Position numbers and translations under genes: made by a program. Shown piece by piece: positions 6,075 to 10,997 of a DNA stretch of 10,997 bases. Numbering within the stretch: the stretch's first letter is position 1; each line of letters begins with the position of its first letter. Under the pieces are notes generated by a model, which ran no database searches, was not told where the DNA came from, and saw only the letters and a list, made by a program, of their open reading frames with translations. This stretch comes from Gammaproteobacteria bacterium (GTDB lineage: Bacteria; Pseudomonadota; Gammaproteobacteria; SZUA-152), in assembly GCA_024762755.1 (NCBI GenBank), contig JANTGX010000047.1:1-10997 (forward strand), written 5' to 3'.

Positions 6075-6273
6075 GCCACAGCGGCACGGAGAAAAGGGTT
6101 TCATATATTTCGTCATTCCGGCGCATACCCAAAGGGCACAGGTGCCCAAAGGACGCGATTGCGGGCACCCAGCCGGCCTCGCGCGAGCGTTCCGGATTCC
6201 GGATCTCCGCTACGCCGTGTCCGTAATGACGAGCCACAACGCGTATCCTCTGTGCTCTCCGTGTCTCTGTAGC
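6075..6273. repeat. Nested inverted-repeat element in the hisH-hisA gap
   Basis: The outer arms 6075-6092 and 6256-6273 are 18-bp reverse complements with three mismatches, built on CACAG/CACGGAG units. They enclose a 119-bp element (6112-6230) with ends GTCATTCCGG and CCGTAATGAC. This inner element is the same family and length as the one at 5107-5225, but in the opposite orientation: AGCGGAGATCCGGAATCC reads on the minus strand here, and the GTGCCC/GGGTA part sits at the left. It fills most of the 258-bp gap. A T5 run lies just outside the right arm on the plus strand, the non-transcribed direction. Confidence 0.86.
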
Positions 6274-6285
6274 AACTTTTTCCGA

Positions 6286-6936
6286 TCAAATCTGCCCATC
6301 CCAGGCCACGAAGTTGGCGTACAGCTGCAACCCATCGTGCTGGCTCTTCTCCGGATGGAACTGCACCGCGAACACGGCGTCCTTGGCCAGTGCCGAGGCG
6401 AAGGGGAAGCCGTAGATGGTGGAGGCGGCGATGGGCTCCGGCGAGGCCGGTTGCGCGTAGTAGCTGTGCACGAAGTAGAACCGGGCGTCCTGCGGGATCT
6501 TCTCCCACATGGGATGGGGCATGGTCTGGGTCACCTGATTCCAGCCCATGTGGGGGACCTTCAGGCGCGCGCCGCTCACCGGGTCCGTGAGGTCTTGCGG
6601 AAAGGGCTCGACGGTCCCCTCGAAGATGCCCAGGCACTCCACGCCTTCGTTTTCTGCGCTGTGCTGCAACATGGCCTGCATGCCGACACAGACACCCAGC
6701 AGGGGACGACGCTCGGCCACCACCCGATGGACCACGGCATCCAGGCCGCGCGCCCTCAGCTCGGCCATGCAATCGCGCATGGCACCGACACCGGGCAGCA
6801 CCACGCGTTCGGCCGCGTTGATCTCGGCGGCATCCGAGGTGACCAGCACCCGGTGGTCACCGGACACGTGTTCCAGGGCCTTGGCCACCGAGTGCAGATT
6901 GCCCATGCCGTAGTCGATGACTGCAACGGTACTCAT
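6286..6936 (-). CDS. hisH: Imidazole glycerol phosphate synthase, glutaminase subunit
   Basis: HisH hydrolyses glutamine and channels the ammonia through the HisF barrel. The 216-residue protein is a class I (triad) amidotransferase. The nucleophile Cys83 sits in the elbow GVCVGMQAM, the His194/Glu196 pair in VQFHPEKSQ, and the oxyanion strand in VVLPGVGAM (46-53). The elbow reads CVGM where CLGM is more usual, a conservative change. HMGWNQV (129-135) and YFVHSYY (154-160) are also typical of HisH. The start MSTVAVIDYGMGNLHSV at 6936 lies two bases after the hisB stop, so the genes are tightly linked. hisH and hisF are separated here by hisA, the common bacterial order. Confidence 0.97.
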   Translation of the reverse strand: MSTVAVIDYGMGNLHSVAKALEHVSGDHRVLVTSDAAEINAAERVVLPGVGAMRDCMAELRARGLDAVVHRVVAERRPLLGVCVGMQAMLQHSAENEGVECLGIFEGTVEPFPQDLTDPVSGARLKVPHMGWNQVTQTMPHPMWEKIPQDARFYFVHSYYAQPASPEPIAASTIYGFPFASALAKDAVFAVQFHPEKSQHDGLQLYANFVAWDGQI

Positions 6937-6938
6937 GG

Positions 6939-7532
6939 CTACAACGCGCCCTTGGTGGAGGGGAGGATGTCACCCAGACGCGGGTCGCGTTCCATGGCCA
7001 CGCGCAGGGCGCGGCCAAAGGCCTTGAACAGGGTCTCGGCGATGTGGTGGGCGTTGCGTCCCTGCAGGCAGTCCAGGTGCAGGGTGACCTGGGCGTGGTT
7101 GACGAAGCCCTGGAAGAATTCGTGCACCAGTTCCAGATCGAAGGCGCCGACGCGCTCGCGGGGAAAACTCACGCGGTCTTCCAGGCCGGGGCGGCCGGAG
7201 AAGTCGATGACCACCCGCGACAGGGCCTCGTCCAGCGGCACGTAGGCGTGGCCGTAGCGACGGATGCCTTTTTTGTCGCCCAGCGCCTGGGCCACGGCCT
7301 GGCCGAGGGTGATGCCCACATCTTCCACCGTGTGGTGGGCATCGATGGCCAGGTCGCCCTTGGCCACGATCTCCAGATCGATCAGCCCGTGGCGCGCCAC
7401 TTGGTCCAGCATGTGGTCGAAGAAGGGCACGCCGGTATCCAGCTGTGCACTGCCGGTACCGTCGAGATCGACGCTGACGCGGATCTGCGTCTCAAGGGTG
7501 TCGCGGCTTACGGTGGCCTTGCGGTCAGCCAT
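6939..7532 (-). CDS. hisB: Imidazoleglycerol-phosphate dehydratase (monofunctional HisB)
   Basis: HisB dehydrates imidazole glycerol phosphate to imidazole acetol phosphate. The protein has 197 residues and consists of the dehydratase domain only, in contrast to the two-domain enteric HisB that also carries histidinol-phosphate phosphatase. Both manganese-binding repeats are present: HHTVE at 66-70 and HHIAE at 162-166, plus DTGVPFFDHML (32-42) and VPLDEALSR. The frame is open to 7646, but that upstream part overlaps hisC and is not family-like. The ATG at 7532 gives MADRKATVSRDTLET and has AGGAG ten bases upstream. The 38-bp gap to hisC and the two-bp gap to hisH show a compact C-B-H block with no repeat insertion. 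Confidence 0.97.
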   Translation of the reverse strand: MADRKATVSRDTLETQIRVSVDLDGTGSAQLDTGVPFFDHMLDQVARHGLIDLEIVAKGDLAIDAHHTVEDVGITLGQAVAQALGDKKGIRRYGHAYVPLDEALSRVVIDFSGRPGLEDRVSFPRERVGAFDLELVHEFFQGFVNHAQVTLHLDCLQGRNAHHIAETLFKAFGRALRVAMERDPRLGDILPSTKGAL

Positions 7533-7570
7533 GGGGGAAGGTCTCCTGCATTGGGACGTAGAGCATACCG

Positions 7571-8644
7571 TCAAGCGATGGCCGATTGAAGCGCCTGCAG
7601 GAAGGCGGCGTTTTCCTCGGGCCGACCGACCGTCACGCGCAGACAACCGGCCAGCGGCCCGCCGGCGGGGTTGAGATTCTTGATCAACACACCCTGCGCC
7701 TTGAGCGCGGCGAACACGGCGTCGGCGTCGCCGGCGACACGGAACAGGATGAAGTTGGCCCGACTGGGGAAGGGCGTCACCCCGGGCAGCGCCGCCAGGG
7801 CCTGCCAGAGGTGCTCGCGGTCACGGCAGATCTGCGCCGTCTGTGCCTCCAGCACGTCGCGGTGCTGGAGGGCGAAGTCGGCGCTCACCTGGGTCAGCAC
7901 GTTGATGTTGTAGGGCAGGCGCACCTTGTCGAATTCACCCAGCCAAGCCTCGGGGCCGGCCAGCAGGCCCAGGCGCAGGCCGGCCAGACCCATCTTGGAG
8001 ACGGTGCGCATCACCACCAGGTTGTCGAATTCGCCCAGGCGCGGCATGAAGGAGGCGTCGGCGAAGGCATGGTAGGCCTCGTCCACTACCACCAGGCCCG
8101 GGGCGGCGGCGATGATCGCCGCCATGGCCTCGGAGTCGAACAGGTTGCCGGTGGGGTTGTTGGGGTAGGCGAGGAAGATCACCGCCGGCCGGTGTTGCTC
8201 GATGGCGGCCAGCATGGCCTCGCGGTCGAGGGAGAAGTCCGCGGCCAGCGGTACGCCGACGTAGTCCATACCGCAGAAGGTGGCGATCATGCGATACATG
8301 ACGAAGCCGGGCTCGGGGGCCAGAATCACCCGGTCCGGCGCGGCCACCGCCTGAGCGATGATCTGGATCAACTCGTCGGAGCCGTTGCCGAGTATCAGCG
8401 CCTGCCCCGCGGGCACGGCCATGGCCTCGCGCAGGCGCTGGCCGAGGGCGCGCGCGGCGGGATCGGGGTAGCGGTTCAGGGCCACCCCGCGCAGGCGCTG
8501 CAGCCAGGCCTCGACCATATCGTCGGGCCAGGTGTACGGATTTTCCATGGCGTCCAGCTTGATGAGGCCCTCCGCGTCCGGTACGTGATAGGCGGACAGG
8601 GCGCGGATCTCGGGGCGGATCCAGTGGGTGATCTTGTCGGACAT
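7571..8644 (-). CDS. hisC: Histidinol-phosphate aminotransferase
   Basis: HisC transfers an amino group from glutamate to imidazole acetol phosphate, giving histidinol phosphate. It is a fold-type I PLP enzyme. With the start used here it has 357 residues: LSAYHVPDAEGLIKLDAMENPY near the N-terminus, LGNGSDELI (85-93), PNNPTG (161-166), VVVDEAYH with Asp188, the PLP lysine Lys217 in TVSKMGLAGLRLG, and the carboxylate-binding Arg336 in LRVTVG. Three starts are possible: GTG 8677, inside a repeat arm; ATG 8662; and ATG 8644. The last gives MSDKITHWIRPEIRALSAYHV, which looks most like related proteins, but none has a clear Shine-Dalgarno site. The start is therefore uncertain by up to 11 codons; the enzyme identity is not. 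Confidence 0.95.
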   Translation of the reverse strand: MSDKITHWIRPEIRALSAYHVPDAEGLIKLDAMENPYTWPDDMVEAWLQRLRGVALNRYPDPAARALGQRLREAMAVPAGQALILGNGSDELIQIIAQAVAAPDRVILAPEPGFVMYRMIATFCGMDYVGVPLAADFSLDREAMLAAIEQHRPAVIFLAYPNNPTGNLFDSEAMAAIIAAAPGLVVVDEAYHAFADASFMPRLGEFDNLVVMRTVSKMGLAGLRLGLLAGPEAWLGEFDKVRLPYNINVLTQVSADFALQHRDVLEAQTAQICRDREHLWQALAALPGVTPFPSRANFILFRVAGDADAVFAALKAQGVLIKNLNPAGGPLAGCLRVTVGRPEENAAFLQALQSAIA

Positions 8645-8668
8645 CAAATTGTCATTACTCATAAATTC

Positions 8669-8750
8669 GTTTGCCACGGAGGCACGGAGAACACTGAGAT
8701 CTAATTATTGATAATCCCTTCTCCGTGTCCTCCGTGTCTCCGTGGCAAAC
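8669..8750. repeat. Inverted repeat in the hisD-hisC gap
   Basis: The arms 8669-8699 and 8720-8750 are 31-bp reverse complements matching at 28 positions, composed of CACGGAG-type units and ending in GTTTGCCACGGAG. The 20-base loop, 8700-8719, is AT-rich. There is no enclosed second element, so this may be the simplest form of the family seen at the other junctions. In the transcript it would form a strong hairpin a few to about 25 bases before hisC, depending on the hisC start, and seven bases after the hisD stop codon region. Confidence 0.92.
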
Positions 8751-8756
8751 AACGGC

Positions 8757-10052
8757 CTACTTGATACGGTACTCCGCCGAACGCGCATGGGCCTCGAGGC
8801 CCTCGCCGCGGGCCAGGGTGGAGGCCACCTTGCCCAGTTCGGCGGCGCCGTCGGCGGAACAGTAGATGAGGCTGGAGCGCTTCTGGAAGTCGTACACCCC
8901 CAGCGGCGAGGAGAAACGGGCAGTGCGCGATGTCGGCAGCACATGGTTGGGGCCGGCACAGTAGTCGCCCAGGGCCTCGGCGGTGTAGCGGCCCATGAAG
9001 ATGGCGCCGGCGTGACGGATGCTGGGGACCAGGGCCTCGGGGTCCGCCACCGACAGCTCCAGGTGCTCGGGGGCGATGAAGTTGGCCACCTCCACGGCCT
9101 CGTCCAGGTCGCGCACCTGGATCAGGGCACCGCGATCGCCCAGCGACTTGCGGATGATCTCGGCACGGTTCATCTCCGGCAGCAGGCGTTCGATGCTCTC
9201 GGCGACGCGGGCGATGAAATCGGCGTCGGGTGAGACCAGGATGGACTGGGCGTCTTCGTCGTGCTCGGCCTGGGAGAACAGGTCCATGGCGATCCAGTCG
9301 GGATCGGTCTGGCCATCGCACACCACCAGGATCTCCGAGGGCCCGGCGATCATGTCGATGCCCACGGTGCCATAGACGTGGCGCTTGGCAGTGGCGACGA
9401 AGATGTTGCCGGGGCCGACGATCTTGTCCACCGGCGGCACCGTCTCGGTACCGTAGGCCAGGGCCGCCACGGCCTGCGCGCCGCCGACGGCGAACACGCG
9501 GTCCACCTCACACACGGCGGCGGCGGCCAGCACCAGTTCGTTGACCTCGCCGCCGGGCGTCGGCACCACCATGATCAGCTCCTCGACCCCGGCCACCTTG
9601 GCGGGGATGGCATTCATCAGCACCGAGGAGGGATAGGCCGCCTTGCCGCCGGGCACGTACAGGCCGACGCGGTCCAGCGCCGTCACCTGCTGGCCGAGCA
9701 GGGTGCCGTCCGCCTCGCGGTAGCTCCAGCTCTCCTGGCGCTGCCGCTGGTGATAGCGACGCACCCGTTCGGCGGCCAGCTCGAGGGCCTCGCGTTGTTG
9801 GGCAGGCAGGCCGTCGAGGGCCGCCTGCAGACGGTCGGTGGCGATCTGCAACTCGGCCATGGAAGCGACCTGCATGCGATCGAAGCGATTGGTGTATTCC
9901 ACCAGGGCGCGGTCACCGCGTTCGCGGATGGCCTGGATGATCTCCTTGACCGTGTCGTTGACGGCATCGTCGGAGACACTCTCCCAGGCGAGCAGCTTTT
10001 CCAACTGGGGCCAGAAGTCGTCGGCGGTGGTGTCGAGGCGTGTGATGTTCAT
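8757..10052 (-). CDS. hisD: Histidinol dehydrogenase
   Basis: HisD oxidises histidinol to histidine in two NAD+-dependent steps, the end of the pathway, and is a zinc enzyme. The 431-residue length is normal. The zinc ligands are visible as Gln261 and His264 (FSQAEHDEDAQ), Asp363 (EALGDYCAGPNHVLPT) and His422 (LEAHARSAEYRIK). The general-base pair Glu329-His330 is in IAPEHLEL. The nucleotide and substrate region LYVPGGKAAYPSSVLMNAIP (131-150), VGGAQAVAALAYGT (189-202) and IDMIAGPSEILVV (232-244) are all present. The ATG at 10052 gives the usual MNITRLDT start; the upstream GGAA is weak and eleven bases away. It lies between a 321-bp repeat-filled gap on the hisG side and a 31-bp-arm hairpin on the hisC side. 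Confidence 0.98.
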   Translation of the reverse strand: MNITRLDTTADDFWPQLEKLLAWESVSDDAVNDTVKEIIQAIRERGDRALVEYTNRFDRMQVASMAELQIATDRLQAALDGLPAQQREALELAAERVRRYHQRQRQESWSYREADGTLLGQQVTALDRVGLYVPGGKAAYPSSVLMNAIPAKVAGVEELIMVVPTPGGEVNELVLAAAAVCEVDRVFAVGGAQAVAALAYGTETVPPVDKIVGPGNIFVATAKRHVYGTVGIDMIAGPSEILVVCDGQTDPDWIAMDLFSQAEHDEDAQSILVSPDADFIARVAESIERLLPEMNRAEIIRKSLGDRGALIQVRDLDEAVEVANFIAPEHLELSVADPEALVPSIRHAGAIFMGRYTAEALGDYCAGPNHVLPTSRTARFSSPLGVYDFQKRSSLIYCSADGAAELGKVASTLARGEGLEAHARSAEYRIK

Positions 10053-10093
10053 GGTTATTAAGTTCCGCTAGATTGCGCTGATGCCGAAAATTA

Positions 10094-10182
10094 ACACGGA
10101 GGTCGCGGAGCCACAGAGACACAGAGGTTCAGGAGGTGTATTTCACAAACTCCGTGGATCTGTGGCTCCGCGATCTCCGTGT
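10094..10182. repeat. Inverted repeat in the hisG-hisD gap
   Basis: The arms 10094-10129 and 10147-10182 are 36-bp reverse complements with 31 matches and a 17-base loop. They are mosaics of CACGGAG, CGCGGAG and CACAGAG units, and the mosaic order is mirrored in both arms. On the transcribed strand the distal arm is followed by TTAATTTT, a modestly U-rich stretch, upstream of hisD. This is one of three repeat-type segments in the 321-bp gap 10053-10373, which holds no supportable gene. Confidence 0.92.
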
Positions 10183-10213
10183 AAGTTATCCCAATGCGTG
10201 AAACTCCTGGTTT

Positions 10214-10303
10214 GTAGGTTGGGGTGAACGCCCGTGAACCCCAACGTGATCCGGAATCTGCTGACGCTGATGGTTGGGGTTCGCTTTGCTCACCCCAACC
10301 TAC
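10214..10303. repeat. Double-hairpin palindromic element with GTAGGTTGGGGTGA ends
   Basis: The ends 10214-10227 and 10290-10303 are perfect 14-bp reverse complements. Each half can also fold on its own: GTTGGGGT (10218-10225) with ACCCCAAC (10238-10245), and GGTTGGGGT (10272-10280) with ACCCCAACC (10292-10300). The spacer between the two hairpins contains GATCCGGAAT (10248-10257), the same ten bases found in the inner elements of the hisI/F, F/A and A/H gaps. It resembles widespread short palindromic repeats; I cannot assign a named family. Confidence 0.88.
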
Positions 10304-10326
10304 GGCCTACGGCCATTCGAATATTT

Positions 10327-10366
10327 TCTTTGCGCCCTTTGTGCCTTCGCGCCTTTGCGTTGGATG
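10327..10366. repeat. Lone arm of a GCG/CTTTG-type repeat before hisG stop
   Basis: The stretch reads as successive CTTTGCGCC / CTTTGTGCC / TTCGCGCC / TTTGCGTT units, the same style of short-unit array as the other outer arms but with a different unit. No partner arm is visible nearby, so it looks like half of an inverted repeat. It lies about eight bases beyond the hisG stop. Confidence 0.5.
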
Positions 10367-10373
10367 TTTTTCA

Positions 10374-10997
10374 TCACACCCGCTGCGCCACCGCCTCGGC
10401 GATGTGCTCGATGAAGGCCTTGACCCGGGCATGCTTCATCTTCATCGCGGCCTTGTTGACGATCAGCCGTGAGCTGATGTCGGCGATGTGCTCCAGGGGT
10501 GCCAGCCCGTTGGCCTTGAGGGTGTTGCCGGTATCCACCACGTCGACGATGCGGTCGGCCAGGCCGACCAGGGGGGCCAACTCCATGGAGCCGTAGAGCT
10601 TGATGATCTCGACCTGCTCGCCGCGGCTGGCATAGAAGCGCCGCGTGCTGTTGACGAACTTGGTCGCCACGCGCAGGCGGCGATGACCCGCCGCGGCCTC
10701 GCCGATGCGACCGGCGGTCATCAGCCGGCAGCGGGCGATGTTCAGGTCGACGGGTTCGTAGAGGCCTTCACCACCGTGCTCCATGAGCACGTCCTTGCCC
10801 GCCACGCCCAGATCGGCGGCACCGTATTGCACGTAGGTGGGCACGTCGGTGGCGCGCAGGACGAGCAACTTCACGTCGGCACGGTTGGTATCGAGGATCA
10901 GTTTGCGGCTGGTCTCCGGGTCGTCCGTGGGCGTGATGCCGGCGTGCGCCAGCAGAGGCAGGGTCTCCTTGAAGATGCGCCCCTTGGACAGGGCGAT
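10374..10997 (-). CDS. hisG: ATP phosphoribosyltransferase, short form (5' partial)
   Basis: HisG condenses ATP with PRPP to phosphoribosyl-ATP, the committed first step. The frame is open to the right edge and gives 207 visible residues starting IALSKGRIFKETLPLL, so only a few N-terminal codons are missing. The internal ATG-like start at 10874 is not the true start. The PRPP-binding loop VDTGNTLKANGL is at visible residues 154-165, and ATKFVNSTRRFY and IIKLYGSMELAPLVGLADRIVDVV are family blocks. The protein stops at EHIAEAVAQRV, right after the catalytic region, without the C-terminal regulatory domain of the roughly 300-residue long form. It is therefore a HisG-S type, which in known species works in a complex with HisZ. 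No hisZ is in this window. It heads the his genes seen here; any leader or promoter lies beyond the edge. Confidence 0.96.
   Translation of the reverse strand: MALSKGRIFKETLPLLAHAGITPTDDPETSRKLILDTNRADVKLLVLRATDVPTYVQYGAADLGVAGKDVLMEHGGEGLYEPVDLNIARCRLMTAGRIGEAAAGHRRLRVATKFVNSTRRFYASRGEQVEIIKLYGSMELAPLVGLADRIVDVVDTGNTLKANGLAPLEHIADISSRLIVNKAAMKMKHARVKAFIEHIAEAVAQRV

Noticed and set aside
5455..7245. 596-residue plus-strand open frame
   Set aside because: It runs antisense across hisA, hisH and hisB and through a repeat-filled gap. Those genes are unambiguous and the frame is open because of high GC content.
7533..7646. N-terminal extension of HisB
   Set aside because: It lies within hisC, is Arg/Ser-rich and unlike HisB; the ATG at 7532 has a ribosome site and a family-like start.
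10214..10303. Possible tRNA or structured ncRNA gene
   Set aside because: The folds are explained by simple palindromes; no anticodon arm, T-loop consensus or CCA-type end is visible.
10874..10874. hisG start inside the window
   Set aside because: The upstream codons to the edge encode the conserved IALSKGRI region, so the real start is outside the window.

Overview
This GC-rich window carries one long run of fourteen co-directional minus-strand genes, read from right to left: hisG (5' end cut by the window edge), hisD, hisC, hisB, hisH, hisA, hisF, hisI, hisE, hinT, tatA, tatB, tatC and a yggX-type gene. They converge on a plus-strand bax-like glucosaminidase gene whose 5' end is cut by the left edge. 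The gene order, separate hisI and hisE, single-function hisB, short-form HisG and his-hinT-tat linkage fit a gammaproteobacterium, perhaps related to the Chromatiales or Ectothiorhodospiraceae. The taxon is inferred from protein character only.

Layout: 1-756 bax-like (+). 757-822 short convergent gap. 823-1107 yggX. 1104-2189 tatC with an unusual acidic tail. 2173-2586 tatB. 2606-2833 tatA. 2904-3242 hinT. 3239-3559 hisE. 3556-3939 hisI. 3940-4201 repeat-filled gap. 4202-4969 hisF. 4970-5283 repeat-filled gap. 5284-6027 hisA. 6028-6285 repeat-filled gap. 6286-6936 hisH. 6939-7532 hisB. 7571-8644 hisC. 8645-8756 gap with one hairpin. 8757-10052 hisD. 10053-10373 repeat-filled gap. 10374-10997 hisG.

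The his genes cover every step from PRPP and ATP to histidine except the histidinol-phosphate phosphatase, plus a HisZ partner that a short HisG would need. Both must lie elsewhere if the pathway is complete. TatABC form the twin-arginine export machine. HinT is a HIT-family purine nucleoside phosphoramidase. YggX is a small Fe(II)/oxidative-damage protein. Three junctions use 4-base ATGA stop/start overlaps (hisI-hisE, hisE-hinT, tatC-yggX), and tatB overlaps tatC by 17 bases.

The most unusual content is non-coding. Five his junctions (I/F, F/A, A/H, C/D, D/G) are expanded to 112-321 bp and filled with inverted-repeat elements, while every other junction is 70 bp or less. The outer arms are built from short C[A/G]C[A/G]GAG units. 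In three gaps these arms enclose a second palindromic element with GTCATTCCGG-like ends. Arm variants match within each site but differ between sites, so the pairing is preserved. At hisF/hisA the arm is a tandem array of an 8-bp unit and its hairpin is followed on the transcribed strand by seven Ts, which looks like a terminator or attenuator inside the operon. I recognise these sequence types as repeats common in many bacterial genomes but know of no established function for them.
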